Made by a program: the position numbers and the translations under genes. The notes beneath the pieces are model-generated. The model was given only the letters and a program-made list of their open reading frames with translations, was not told the DNA's origin and searched no databases. From Haladaptatus caseinilyticus (lineage in GTDB: Archaea > Halobacteriota > Halobacteria > Halobacteriales > Haladaptataceae), in the NCBI RefSeq assembly GCF_026248685.1, contig NZ_CP111042.1, positions 310,001-374,000 on the forward strand: a stretch of DNA of 64,000 nucleotides. Direction: 5' to 3'. This document shows positions 50,905 to 60,294 of the stretch, in pieces (position 1 is the stretch's first letter; each line of letters starts with the position of its first letter).

Positions 50905-51120
50905 CTCAAAATCTGTACTGCGACTACTCGCTGGGGAATCGGATTCGACACTGTCAACAGTGTAAGTCCACTTTTCGGTATAGATATAGATGACGTGATT
51001 CTCATCCCCACGTAGCTGGTATTCGAAACAGGCAGACGAAGAACGACGAAGGGGAGCAAGGGATATCAAGCGGGTACTTAAGGGAAAGCGCCAAAGTGCG
51101 GAGTCAACGAACCGGTCTAA

Positions 51121-51954
51121 TTACCAGGTCATCCACGGCGGATCTTCGAGTCGCTCCTTCTTATTCAGAGATTCGATGGTCTCGATGTCTTCTGCGTCCA
51201 GCGACAGCGTGCGTGTGTCGAGGTTTTGTTGAATGTGAGCGTCCTTACTCGACCGAGGGATTGGGACAACTCCCTCCTTCTGTGCAAGCCATGCGAGACT
51301 CACAGCCGCGGCGGTGGTTTCGTGCTTCTCCGCGATCTCCACGAGGTCTGGAACATCGAACACCTCCCCTTGTGCAAGTGGAGAGTACGCGACGAGAGTC
51401 ATATCTTGATCCTGAAGATACGCGTAGAGTTCCTGCTGCTGGAGCAATGGGTGCATCTCGACCTGGTTAGCAACGAGTGGCGCATCGATAAGCGTTGACA
51501 CCATCTCGAGGTACCGAATTGGATAGTTACTGACCCCCACGTTTGCGACTAGACCCTCGTCAACGAGTTTGTCAAAGACTGGTAACACTGTCTCGACCTC
51601 TGACTCGTCACGTGGCCAGTGATGATACAGGAGGTCGATGGTATCGACACCAAGTCGGTCGAGACTCGCTGTGACAGCTTCCTGGATGTATGTCGGTGTC
51701 TTCTCGGGTTCTTCGAAGTGACCGACCTTCGTCGCCACGAGGACGTCTTCTCGATCGACATCTGCTCTAGTGAGGGCATCACCCACATTTCGTTCGTTCT
51801 CGTATAGGCGTGCCGTATCGACATGTCGATACCCGTATTCAAGTGCCGACTGAATAGTTTCTGTCCCTTTGCCTCCAGTCAGACTATACGTACCCAATCC
51901 GATTTGGAACACGGTGTCCTCGAATAGGTGCTGGTCAGTTCTCGAAACAGTCAT
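51121..51954 (-). CDS. Aldo/keto reductase
   Basis: A 277-residue (beta/alpha)8 NAD(P)H-dependent oxidoreductase. Catalytic tetrad: Asp and Tyr in GYRHVDTARLYENERNVG (residues ~43-60), Lys in LVATKVGHF (~79-87), and His in DLLYHHWPRDESE (~113). Cofactor-binding end: VVPIPRSSKDAHIQQNL (~235-251). It likely interconverts a sugar aldehyde/ketone and alcohol, or a lactone in the island's pathway. It is the last gene of the minus-strand operon, 5 bases after the ThDP gene. The start at 51954 is chosen because MTVSRTD is family-like. Confidence 0.9.
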   Translation of the reverse strand: MTVSRTDQHLFEDTVFQIGLGTYSLTGGKGTETIQSALEYGYRHVDTARLYENERNVGDALTRADVDREDVLVATKVGHFEEPEKTPTYIQEAVTASLDRLGVDTIDLLYHHWPRDESEVETVLPVFDKLVDEGLVANVGVSNYPIRYLEMVSTLIDAPLVANQVEMHPLLQQQELYAYLQDQDMTLVAYSPLAQGEVFDVPDLVEIAEKHETTAAAVSLAWLAQKEGVVPIPRSSKDAHIQQNLDTRTLSLDAEDIETIESLNKKERLEDPPWMTW

Positions 51955-51959
51955 CCTAA

Positions 51960-53702
51960 TCACTCCTCCGATTCGAGCTCGGCGAGATCCCACTCACCGG
52001 TAACTATCGCTCCCGAGTCAGGATTGTCTGGTTCGACGATGGCTTCGACGAGTGCAGGACCATCATACGCAATCGCATCTGAGAGGGCGCTGTCTAAATT
52101 CTCTGGTTTGATAACGCGCTCTGCAAATCCGACGTTAAACGCATCGGCGAACTTCATATAGTCAACATCCGACTCCTCATCGAATTCGGTGTCGAGTACA
52201 CGATCCCATCCGTACTTGTTGACTTGGAGATTTCGAATGGATTTCCAACCATGATTGTTAAGGACGAGATACGTGACGTCGACATCATGTTCGACCGCAC
52301 AAGCGATTTCCTGGTTGCACATCAAGAACGAGCCATCGCCTTCGATGTCGACAACGTCGCGATCTGGCGCCGCTAGCTTTGCACCGATCGCAGCTGATAC
52401 TCCGAAGCCCATCGTCGAGAAGCCACCACACGAGATGTTCGTCCGTGGCTCATATACCGGGAACTGAGGGTTTGTCGTCTCCTGTGGCTGACCTGCGGAC
52501 GAGACGACTATTCCGTCTCGGTCGAGGATGTCCCTGAGACTCGCAATAACGCGGGAGATGCTCATCGGAACGTCATCCGTCAAGCGTTGTTCAATCTGTT
52601 GTTGCCACTCATCCCACAGAGATTGTATCTCTTTGTAGTATTCGTTATCTTCCTTCTCGATAGGGTCGATTCGGTTACGGAGAGCATCGCACACCTGATT
52701 CGTAACGACCGCCGCATCGCCCTGGATACCAACCTCAACAGGGTAGTTTTTGCCGATCTCGGTTGGATCAATATCGACGTGGATTAGTTTGCTCGGTGGA
52801 ATTTCGAAACTCACACCCGATTCGAACGAAGAGGTGTGAAGGTCAGAGAATCGACACCCAATAGCGAGGACGACATCGGCATTGCTGGCGAGTTCGTTAC
52901 CAGCTGTACTTCCGATCCATCCCGCATACCCAACGAAAAGGTCGTGGTCTTCAGGAACGATGCCTTTCCCCTGGAAGGTAGGAATGATCGGGGCTTGAAG
53001 ATACTCTGCGATCTTTTGCACCTCGTCCCAGGCACCGGAAATCATCGTCCCACCTCCCGGGACGATTACTGGACGGTCTGCCTCTGCGAGGAGCTCTGCG
53101 GCTTCAGAAACCGACTCAGGGTCACCGCCGGGACGACTATGTGTTCGGCTAATCGCGGGGTTGGGAATCTCGACATCTGCGACCGCTCCTTGAACGTCCA
53201 TCGGGACGTCGACGTGAACTGGGCCTGGTCGACCGGTGACGGCGATCTGGAACGCACGTCTAAGAACCCGTGGGAGTTGCTCGACGTTGTCGACGACAAA
53301 ACTCTGCTTCGTAACCGGTTCCATCACACTCGGGAAATCCCCCGGTTTCTGTCGGTCAATTTCTTGAAGGATGCCCTGACCGTACTCGTGTGTCTGTGGG
53401 GCACCAGTAAAGATGACCATCGGGATAGAGTCCACGTAAGCGGTTGCCACACCCGTCACTGTGTTCGTCGCACCGGGTCCAATCGAGGTGAAGACAGCAA
53501 GTGGCTTTCCACTCGTTCGCGCATATCCGTCTGCAAGGTGTGTCGCCCCCTGTTCGTGCCGTGGTTGTATTACCCCTACATCGGAGTCATTGAACGCATC
53601 GAGCAGGTTCGTACTGCCATGGCCAGGGATTCCAACGAGATACTCTACGCCTTCTTTCTCGAGATATTTGGCGATAATCTCGCCACCATTCAGCTTGGGC
53701 AT
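51960..53702 (-). CDS. Thiamine-diphosphate-dependent enzyme, acetolactate-synthase-like
   Basis: A 580-residue ThDP enzyme with the three-domain layout. The PYR domain has the activating Glu in RHEQGATHLADGYAR (near residue 50). The middle domain has VIVPGGGTMISGAW and DVVLAIGCRFSD. The PP domain has the ThDP motif DIEGDGSFLMCNQE (near 435) ending NNHGW. The family includes acetolactate synthase, glyoxylate carboligase, IolD and sulfoacetaldehyde acetyltransferase. Within a sugar/polyol operon a keto-acid carboligation/decarboxylation or an IolD-like ring cleavage is possible. FAD-binding residues typical of biosynthetic AHAS are not evident. Operon member. Confidence 0.85.
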   Translation of the reverse strand: MPKLNGGEIIAKYLEKEGVEYLVGIPGHGSTNLLDAFNDSDVGVIQPRHEQGATHLADGYARTSGKPLAVFTSIGPGATNTVTGVATAYVDSIPMVIFTGAPQTHEYGQGILQEIDRQKPGDFPSVMEPVTKQSFVVDNVEQLPRVLRRAFQIAVTGRPGPVHVDVPMDVQGAVADVEIPNPAISRTHSRPGGDPESVSEAAELLAEADRPVIVPGGGTMISGAWDEVQKIAEYLQAPIIPTFQGKGIVPEDHDLFVGYAGWIGSTAGNELASNADVVLAIGCRFSDLHTSSFESGVSFEIPPSKLIHVDIDPTEIGKNYPVEVGIQGDAAVVTNQVCDALRNRIDPIEKEDNEYYKEIQSLWDEWQQQIEQRLTDDVPMSISRVIASLRDILDRDGIVVSSAGQPQETTNPQFPVYEPRTNISCGGFSTMGFGVSAAIGAKLAAPDRDVVDIEGDGSFLMCNQEIACAVEHDVDVTYLVLNNHGWKSIRNLQVNKYGWDRVLDTEFDEESDVDYMKFADAFNVGFAERVIKPENLDSALSDAIAYDGPALVEAIVEPDNPDSGAIVTGEWDLAELESEE

Positions 53703-53779
53703 ACCTAACTTGCAGATTGTGAGCAGTTCACATAAACATTCGGTCTGTCGATGTGAACTATGGAATGAAAATGCGTAAT

Positions 53780-54757
53780 TTAGAGAGACGGCACGACTTC
53801 ATCCCCCATCACCTGGAAGAATGCTTCCGGGTCGGGGCTCGTATTTGCAACCGCGATTCTGTCGAATCCCATCTCTGCGTACTCTTCGAGTTGTTCCGCA
53901 ATCGCTTCAGCACTGTCGGCGATCAGGAACTTCGACTCGATTTGTTCTCGAGTCGCCTTGTTGCCTTCTTTTTCGATAGTGAGCGGGTTCGCGAGAGCGC
54001 GGTCGAAGACGTTTTGGGTTGTTGCCCACCATGGACGAGTGCTTTCTACGGCGTCCTCGTACGTCTCGCCGTACGATGCGATTACGAGTAGGGTTGTCTC
54101 GATTTGGTCTGGATCTCGTCCAGCCTCCTCGGTGTACCGTCTCACAGCAGGGTACATCCGATCAGTGAACTCCGAGCCCTTCTTGACTGTTATGAGACCA
54201 TCACCGTACTCGGCGGTCAGCGCCGCTGTCGAGGGACCGTTCGCTGCGATATGTATCTCGGGATCTGTCTCGGGTTTCGTGTACAGTTTCGCATCGTCCA
54301 GTTCAAAACGATCACCATCGTAATCTACAAAGTTCTCATTCTCCCAGAGACCGCGTACGATTTCGAGCGACTCTTCGAGTCTGTCTCGCCGCTCAGGATA
54401 CTTTGGCCAGTCAAAGCCCAACGGAGTCTCGTTCATTGCTTCACCCGTACTCAGACCGAGGACGACCTTGTTGTCGTTCATCTCTTGGAGGGTTGCGAAC
54501 GCTTGTGCGATGACGCCTGGATGATAGTGCCCGGTTGCAGGTGTGACACATGTGCCGATAGGAATGTCAATCCGCTCTCCTGCAGCACCCATCCATGACC
54601 ACGCGAAACCTGCCTCGGCGCCCGTATGGAACCACGGGTGGAAGTGATCTGACGTCCAAACCATACTGAATCCAGCGTCCGCAGCCAGTTCTGCAAAATC
54701 CAGTAGTTGTCTTGGGCTATACTGTTCTTGGTGTGCCATAAAGTCAATTTCAACCAT
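53780..54757 (-). CDS. F420-dependent LLM-class oxidoreductase (FGD-like)
   Basis: A 325-residue luciferase-like monooxygenase-fold protein. The N-terminal strand has MVWTSDHFHPWFHTGAEAGFAW, very like F420-dependent glucose-6-phosphate dehydrogenases, whose DHxxPW contacts F420 and substrate. Further features are TGHYHPGVIAQAFATLQEM, VVLGLSTGEAMNETPLG and IHIAANGPSTAALTAEYGDGLI. It would reduce F420 while oxidising a sugar or sugar phosphate, or another alcohol. It lies between the ABC ATPase and ThDP genes in the same transcription unit, so it probably acts on the imported carbohydrate. Confidence 0.85.
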   Translation of the reverse strand: MVEIDFMAHQEQYSPRQLLDFAELAADAGFSMVWTSDHFHPWFHTGAEAGFAWSWMGAAGERIDIPIGTCVTPATGHYHPGVIAQAFATLQEMNDNKVVLGLSTGEAMNETPLGFDWPKYPERRDRLEESLEIVRGLWENENFVDYDGDRFELDDAKLYTKPETDPEIHIAANGPSTAALTAEYGDGLITVKKGSEFTDRMYPAVRRYTEEAGRDPDQIETTLLVIASYGETYEDAVESTRPWWATTQNVFDRALANPLTIEKEGNKATREQIESKFLIADSAEAIAEQLEEYAEMGFDRIAVANTSPDPEAFFQVMGDEVVPSL

Positions 54758-54826
54758 TGTCTTATTCTACTATAGATTTAGTTATGTTAATAGATAAGGA
54801 TATGTGCCCTTATACCGACCGGACTA

Positions 54827-56002
54827 CTAGTCATGGACTGTCTCTGAACGCCGTCCATCTGTGGAGGGGGTATTTGCAACCCTGTACCGTGCGTCATCGG
54901 CCTCTTCGATTCGGTCGCCCGATTCGATTTCGAATCCGTGAATTAACGCATCCTGCATCGACAGCCAGATGTCGTCGTTCCGACTGACGGTGACGTTGTT
55001 TGGAATTTTCGCTGTAATATCAAGTGACTCACCGTCCGCTGGCCCGACGACGACGTCGATGAGTTGTTCGTCACCGAGTGGTTCGGTAACTCGGACGCGA
55101 CCGGGAATGGCGTTCTCTGTCGGCGTCGTGTAGGCAGTGAAGTACTGTGGTCGAATACCTAACTTGAACGAATCATACTCATTGTATCGAGCAGCCACTG
55201 TTGGGTCCAGTTCGGCCTGGAAATCGCTTATTCCCCCGGAGTGCACAATAGTCTGATTATCGCTCCACTCGACGTCGATGAAGTTCATCGAAGGCGAGCC
55301 GATGAAGCCAGCGACGAATTGGTTGTTGGGTTCATGGTAGACATCATCGGGGGTTCCGACCTGCTGGATTTCTCCACCGTCCATAATAATGAGTTTGTCA
55401 CCAAGCGTCATCGCCTCCTCCTGGTCGTGCGTGACGTACAACGTTGTGATACCCAATTCACGCTGTAACACTTTGATTCGACTTCGCATGCTGATCTTCA
55501 GCTTCGCGTCAAGGCTGGCCAACGGTTCATCCATCAAGAAGACGGACGGACGTCGAATCATTGCTCGAGCGAGAGCGACACGCTGTCGTTGCCCTCCGCT
55601 CAGCTGGCCAACATCGCGGTCAAGAAGTTCTTCAATTTCGACCATCTCGGCGACTTCTCTGGCGCGTTCGTTTCGAGTTTTCTCGTCTTTACCAGCGACC
55701 TTCAGCGGATATCCAATGTTCTCCTGGACGTTCATGTGAGGGTAAAGCGCGAAGTTCTGGAACACCATTGCAATGTCCCGATTCTTCGGATGGACGTCCG
55801 TGACGTCGTAGTCCCCAAGATAGATGCTGCCAGCAGTCGGTTTCGTCAACCCAGCCAGACAGCGAAGAGTGGTTGTTTTTCCACACCCGGATGGACCAAG
55901 CAATACTGCGAACTCACCATCTGCAACGTCGATATCGACGTTATCGACAGCGAGAGTCTGTCCATACCGCTTTTCGACGGATTCGTATGTTACACTAACC
56001 AT
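54827..56002 (-). CDS. Carbohydrate ABC transporter ATPase (MalK/UgpC-like)
   Basis: A 391-residue ABC ATPase. Walker A LLGPSGCGKTTTLR (residues ~34-47), Q-loop in MVFQNFALYPHM, signature LSGGQRQRVALARAM (~134), Walker B SVFLMDEPLASLDAKL (~154), and the switch His in VTHDQEEAMTLGD. The C-terminal ~130 residues form the OB/TOBE regulatory domain of the MalK type (SFKLGIRPQYFTAY, VRVTEPLGDEQLIDVVVG). It powers the importer formed by the two permeases and binding protein encoded upstream. Confidence 0.95.
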   Translation of the reverse strand: MVSVTYESVEKRYGQTLAVDNVDIDVADGEFAVLLGPSGCGKTTTLRCLAGLTKPTAGSIYLGDYDVTDVHPKNRDIAMVFQNFALYPHMNVQENIGYPLKVAGKDEKTRNERAREVAEMVEIEELLDRDVGQLSGGQRQRVALARAMIRRPSVFLMDEPLASLDAKLKISMRSRIKVLQRELGITTLYVTHDQEEAMTLGDKLIIMDGGEIQQVGTPDDVYHEPNNQFVAGFIGSPSMNFIDVEWSDNQTIVHSGGISDFQAELDPTVAARYNEYDSFKLGIRPQYFTAYTTPTENAIPGRVRVTEPLGDEQLIDVVVGPADGESLDITAKIPNNVTVSRNDDIWLSMQDALIHGFEIESGDRIEEADDARYRVANTPSTDGRRSETVHD

Positions 56003-56066
56003 TGTCTATTGTTATGTTTACGTTTAATTGGTATCAGTGTTTCGCCTATTGGAAGGAATGCGCGAT

Positions 56067-56969
56067 TCATTTTTCGACTGCACCCATGCTGAACCCTCGA
56101 ATGAGTTGATCCCGAGCGACGAAAGAGAAGACGAGCACCGGAACTAGTGCGATTGTCGCCGCAACACTCATGTGCACCCACTGGACGGAGTACTTGGTGA
56201 TGAACGACGCTAGACCAACCGGGATGGTCATTGCACGTTCGTCATGAGTGAGGATAATAGCAAACAACAATTCGTTCCACGTGATGATCATGGTGAAGAT
56301 TGCGGAGGCGATTAGCCCCGGTTTCACCAGTGGGAGAACGATCTTCAAGAACGCACCAGCATGGGTGTGTCCGTCGATCATCGCAGACTCGACGATACTG
56401 TCCGGAATCTCCTCGAAGAACCCTTTCATCATCCACACGGCGAACGGAATGTTGAACATCACATACGTGAGGATGAGCGCGTGAATCGAATTCACGAGTT
56501 CTAGATTCCGGTAGATGATGAACAATGGGATGATCGTTACGATAGGTGGCATAAATCGTGTCGAGAGGATATAAAACGGTAAATGGAAATCCAAATTGTA
56601 CGGGAATTCAAAAGTGACAAATCCGTAAGAGGCGAACGCACCGACTAGCGTCGCGATAACTGTCGTGACCAAGGTGATGATGACACTATTGAAGATAAAT
56701 TGAACGAATGTTGGGCGTGAGACGAATAAGTCAATGTAGTTGGCGAAAGCCAACTGGGTTGGGATCCAGTGTGGTGGGAACGCGAGAAGTGACTCGCGCG
56801 TCTTCAGCGACGCCGTGACGAGCCAGTACACCGGGAAGAGCGTCCATACAAGGAACACCGCGAGTGCAGCGTACTTGAGGACCGTTGCAAATCCTGTTTC
56901 CACTAACTGTTCTCTGAACTGTGCAAGCTGCGACTTCTCTCGGTATGGTTTGGATCGTTCGGTGCTCAT
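56067..56969 (-). CDS. Carbohydrate ABC permease, MalG-type
   Basis: A 300-residue inner permease with six helices (FLVWTLFPVYWLVTASL, FIFNSVIITLVTTVIATLVGAFASY, LILTYVMFNIPFAVWMM, ASAIFTMIITWNELLFAIIL, SVAATIALVPVLVFSFV). The EAA loop, which docks to the ATPase, is ESAMIDGHTHAGAFLKIVLPLVKPGL (near 205-230). The C-terminus RDQLIRGFSMGAVEK is typical of the MalG/CUT1 group. Its ATG overlaps the stop of the upstream permease gene (56966-56969). Confidence 0.95.
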   Translation of the reverse strand: MSTERSKPYREKSQLAQFREQLVETGFATVLKYAALAVFLVWTLFPVYWLVTASLKTRESLLAFPPHWIPTQLAFANYIDLFVSRPTFVQFIFNSVIITLVTTVIATLVGAFASYGFVTFEFPYNLDFHLPFYILSTRFMPPIVTIIPLFIIYRNLELVNSIHALILTYVMFNIPFAVWMMKGFFEEIPDSIVESAMIDGHTHAGAFLKIVLPLVKPGLIASAIFTMIITWNELLFAIILTHDERAMTIPVGLASFITKYSVQWVHMSVAATIALVPVLVFSFVARDQLIRGFSMGAVEK

Positions 56970-57901
56970 GATGAGAACTCAATGTTTGCTGTCTTCACGA
57001 ATGTCATCGCGAGGGCCAATACAATGACTAGCAGCGATATCGCCATCGCCGACGCTTCCCCAAAGCTACTAAACCGGAATGCAGTCCGGTACATCTCCAT
57101 ACTAATGACGTTCGTTGAGTCGCCAGGGCCCCCACGGGTCAGAATATATACCTTCGCAAAGACGCGGAGTGCATCGACGATACGGATTATCAGTACGAGG
57201 ACGATGAGCGAACTCAAGTACGGTAATGTGATGTCACGGAATCGTTGGAAAGGGGATGCACCGTCCATGATCGCCGCCTCTTTTACGTGTGTGGGAATCG
57301 ACTGGAGGCCCGCAAAGAGGACAAGCACAACAAGCGGTGTCCACTGCCAGATGTCAGTGAGAATAACTGAGTATAGTGCTACCGACGGTTCACTGATCCA
57401 GCCGACGTTTCCACCGGCAACGAAGTCGAGCAGCCCGTCAGGTGTGTATAGTAACCGCCAGATGAGGCCGATAACTGTCGGAGAGAGGATCATGGGAATG
57501 AGGATCAACGTCTGCCAAAGTCCACGGAATTTCAGTTTCTTATTCAGAAGTAGGGCTATAGCAAACCCGAGCAGAAACTCGATTCCGACTGCCAACAGGA
57601 TGAATTTACCTGTCACGAGTAGCGACGTATGGAATGTCTCGTTGGAGAGCAGTTTAACGAAGTTCTCTGCCCCAACGAACGTCGTTCCGGTTGGGAGAAA
57701 CCGCTGTGTCGACATCTGCAACGCTCGCAGCAGAGGGTAAAACGTGAGCGCAAAAAGGATGGCTACTGCGGGAAGGGTCAACAACCACTTGAGTTGTTCA
57801 TCGACCCAGAGGAACACGCGCTCGGAAGTGCTATCGTTCGACTGCAGTACTCCCTCGATGTCGGTTTGCATCTTGGATTGGTCTGAGGTATCGGCTGCCA
57901 T
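56966..57901 (-). CDS. Carbohydrate ABC permease, MalF/UgpA-type
   Basis: A 311-residue permease with six helices (LLTLPAVAILFALTFYPLLRA, FILLAVGIEFLLGFAIALLL, LILIPMILSPTVIGLIWRLL, VILTDIWQWTPLVVLVLFAG, LIVLVLIIRIVDALRVF, AMAISLLVIVLALAMTFV). The EAA motif is EAAIMDGASPFQRFRDITLPYLSSL (near 208-232). RIVDALRVFAKVYILTRGGPGDSTN is the canonical segment after it. It pairs with the MalG-type permease encoded next. Confidence 0.95.
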   Translation of the reverse strand: MAADTSDQSKMQTDIEGVLQSNDSTSERVFLWVDEQLKWLLTLPAVAILFALTFYPLLRALQMSTQRFLPTGTTFVGAENFVKLLSNETFHTSLLVTGKFILLAVGIEFLLGFAIALLLNKKLKFRGLWQTLILIPMILSPTVIGLIWRLLYTPDGLLDFVAGGNVGWISEPSVALYSVILTDIWQWTPLVVLVLFAGLQSIPTHVKEAAIMDGASPFQRFRDITLPYLSSLIVLVLIIRIVDALRVFAKVYILTRGGPGDSTNVISMEMYRTAFRFSSFGEASAMAISLLVIVLALAMTFVKTANIEFSS

Positions 57902-57919
57902 TGTGGGTATTCCTTGTTT

Positions 57920-59257
57920 TTATTCGTAGTAGCCTGCATCTTTGAGAATGGACTCTACATCGTCATTGATGCTCGTGAGCGCCTTTTTCGGGGTCACATC
58001 ACCAGTCAGAGCACTATTCAGATTTTTCCCTTGCGTAACGGCGATACGATTCCAGAGCGGGGTCCGAGGCCGCCACTTAGCCTTCTGCAGGCTTGTGTAT
58101 AGTGCGTCGAACCACGGTTGAGCGTCCATGTTGTTTTTGAATGTATCGTGTCGGAAAGGGACACCGCCGAGGCCGACGTATTTGGCTTGGGCCTCCTTCG
58201 ACACTGCCGACCGTATAACCTTGCCGACGGCCTTCTTTTTGTCATCGCTAATATATTTATTGATGCCAGCGATCCAGTTACCCTGCTGTGGTGCCTGTCG
58301 CATCCCCTTTGGAATCGGTGTGAACTTGATGTTCTTAGCTTCCTTTGCCTTTTTAGGGTCAAGTAAGAGGGACGCCGCTGAAGGCCAAGCCGGTGCCTGT
58401 GCGGCACTCCCGTCGCTGAGACCACTAAGGACTCGGTCGCTATCGAACGACGAAACACCCTCTGGACTGATGGACTTTAGGTTATTGACGTAGAAGTCGA
58501 GTGTGTCCACGCCTTTCGACCCATCCCACTGATATCGCCAGTTCTTGTCAAACATATCACCTACGCGTGAGTTACCAAGTCCGAAGAAGTTCGCATTAAT
58601 GGGATTTCCGCGCTTCCCACGGATCGTGTACCCATTTACACCGTCGATTTGCTCGGAGATTTTCTTCCCTGCACGGTAGACGTCATCCCACGTCTTCGGT
58701 TCACTCTCTCCAACCTGTTTGTAGTACTTCGCGTTGTAAGCAAATAATTGGGTGTTGCCTACAACCACGAGTCCACGGAGTTTCTGCTCCATGCCCTGCG
58801 CAGACGGAACGACTGGGCCCTTTGGTGCTGGCCACGTCGCGATGTCCAGAGTGGTTTGGATATACTTGTCTTTCGGGATATCCTCCGGAAGCCACTGCTG
58901 TACGGGTTCGAGGTGCTGTGCCAGCTGTGGAAACCAGGGATCGTCCATGAAGACTAGGTCGAATGAGTCTCCCTGCGTGGTAAGTACACTGCTAGTCTTC
59001 TCGAAGAGGTTCGCGTATGGGAACAACGAGACGTCAACTTGGACGCCCGTGTCGTCTCCGACGTACTTGTCGACGAGACGTTTGAAGAGACGTCCTGATC
59101 CTTCGACAGCTGCAACGGATATCTTATTCGGACTGCTATCCGAGTTCGACGAACCACCGGGAAGGAACCCTGTACACCCAGCGAGTCCAGCGAGACCAGA
59201 CGCTCCTGTCGCACTAAGGAAGGTACGTCGAGAAAAACGATTAGTATGGGGTTGCAT
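57920..59257 (-). CDS. Extracellular solute-binding lipoprotein of the ABC importer
   Basis: About 445 residues. Tat signal RFSRRTFLSATGASGLAGLAGC with lipobox Cys (near residue 27 from 59257), then a Ser/Asn-rich linker and a family-1 sugar-binding fold (KISVAAVEGSGRLFKRLVDKYV, FDLVFMDDPWFPQLAQHLEPVQQWL, AYNAKYYKQVGESEPKTWDDVY). The Trp/Tyr-rich clefts suit carbohydrate stacking. It is the first gene of the minus-strand operon. ATG 59257 precedes the Tat motif directly; 59323 would add 22 residues. It is transcribed divergently from the TIM-barrel gene at 59464. Confidence 0.9.
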   Translation of the reverse strand: MQPHTNRFSRRTFLSATGASGLAGLAGCTGFLPGGSSNSDSSPNKISVAAVEGSGRLFKRLVDKYVGDDTGVQVDVSLFPYANLFEKTSSVLTTQGDSFDLVFMDDPWFPQLAQHLEPVQQWLPEDIPKDKYIQTTLDIATWPAPKGPVVPSAQGMEQKLRGLVVVGNTQLFAYNAKYYKQVGESEPKTWDDVYRAGKKISEQIDGVNGYTIRGKRGNPINANFFGLGNSRVGDMFDKNWRYQWDGSKGVDTLDFYVNNLKSISPEGVSSFDSDRVLSGLSDGSAAQAPAWPSAASLLLDPKKAKEAKNIKFTPIPKGMRQAPQQGNWIAGINKYISDDKKKAVGKVIRSAVSKEAQAKYVGLGGVPFRHDTFKNNMDAQPWFDALYTSLQKAKWRPRTPLWNRIAVTQGKNLNSALTGDVTPKKALTSINDDVESILKDAGYYE

Positions 59258-59426
59258 ACAAGATGCTATCTGGTCCCCTGTCTGACCAGAGGGGTCTTTC
59301 GAGGTCATGCATATGGTTGTCATATTCTATAGTAATAAAATTTGTGTAGCCATTACGTACCAATCCAGTAATGTCGAAATTTTATGTCTTTCATTTATCG
59401 GATAAAACTATCGAATCACTCCCCCC

Positions 59427-59451
59427 CAAATCTATAAATTGTCCAGATTTG
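59427..59451. promoter_or_regulatory. Inverted repeat over the promoter of the TIM-barrel gene
   Basis: CAAATCT (59427-59433) and AGATTTG (59445-59451) are perfect 7-base arms separated by 11 bases that include TATAAATT. The site is 12 bases before ATG 59464 and in the divergent promoter region of the ABC operon. It is a good candidate operator for a repressor of the island; no regulator gene is visible inside the island. Confidence 0.5.
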
Positions 59452-59463
59452 TTACTGTAATAT

Positions 59464-60282
59464 ATGGGAATTGGTTATACGACAATCCTATACGATGAAG
59501 AATCACTGTCGCATGGGATCGGGGATATTGGCGCCTGTCAGTACGACGGCATCGAGATTGGACTCGAGAAAGTTCGTGCAGTCGGCTACAAAACAGTCCG
59601 CGACGTGCTCAGGAAAAATGAACTCGACCCCTACCTTATCATGGGCGAGTGGCTCGAATCAGACGCGGCGTGTGACCGTGTCGTCGATGGTGCATATACT
59701 GCGTCAAGGCTCGATGCAGAGTTCATCGGTATTCTTCCGCCACAGCGGGGACACGTCGACGACAAAATACTTGACGAATGGATAACCCAAATCTGTGAGG
59801 CCGCCTATGATGCAGGTGTGACACCGCTTTTGCATCACCACGGCGCGACACACATTGAACAACCTGATGAGATTGCAGCGTGGCTCAAGCGAAGTCCTTC
59901 AAACCTCAAACTCGTCTGGGACACCGCACACCACTACCCGTACGGCAGACACTATCCGTCCGGTGACGTTACAGACGGAATCGAACGCTTTGCAGACGAC
60001 ATCGAATACGTACATCTCAAAGACGTCGCACCGCCGGCAGATTTTGATTCCCATATCGAGGCACTCTCCAATGCAGAGTTCCACCTCGATAATGTGATAA
60101 ATTACTTTAGGGCGTTCACCGACCTTGGTGAGGGCCGACTGGACTTCGGTGCTGTCGCTGACACCCTCGACAATATTGGGTTCGACGGCCACATCACCAT
60201 CGAGATAGAGAATCAGACGACTGATCCACTCATCCACGCAAAAAAGAACCTCGATTACTGGCAGGACGTCACGAACGACTGA
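59464..60282 (+). CDS. Sugar-phosphate isomerase/epimerase-like TIM barrel (IolE-type)
   Basis: A 272-residue member of the xylose-isomerase-like/AP-endonuclease-2 TIM-barrel superfamily. Metal and substrate residues: Glu in YDGIEIGLE, His in LLHHHGATHIEQP (near 122-130), Asp and His in LVWDTAHHYPYG (near 150-161), His in YVHLKDVAPP (near 183) and Glu in ITIEIENQT at the end (near 250). Members include inosose dehydratase IolE, hydroxypyruvate isomerase and 3-keto-sugar epimerases. It probably isomerises or dehydrates a keto-sugar in this pathway. It is divergent from the ABC operon. Confidence 0.85.
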   Translation: MGIGYTTILYDEESLSHGIGDIGACQYDGIEIGLEKVRAVGYKTVRDVLRKNELDPYLIMGEWLESDAACDRVVDGAYTASRLDAEFIGILPPQRGHVDDKILDEWITQICEAAYDAGVTPLLHHHGATHIEQPDEIAAWLKRSPSNLKLVWDTAHHYPYGRHYPSGDVTDGIERFADDIEYVHLKDVAPPADFDSHIEALSNAEFHLDNVINYFRAFTDLGEGRLDFGAVADTLDNIGFDGHITIEIENQTTDPLIHAKKNLDYWQDVTND

Positions 60283-60294
60283 CCTGGGAGATAC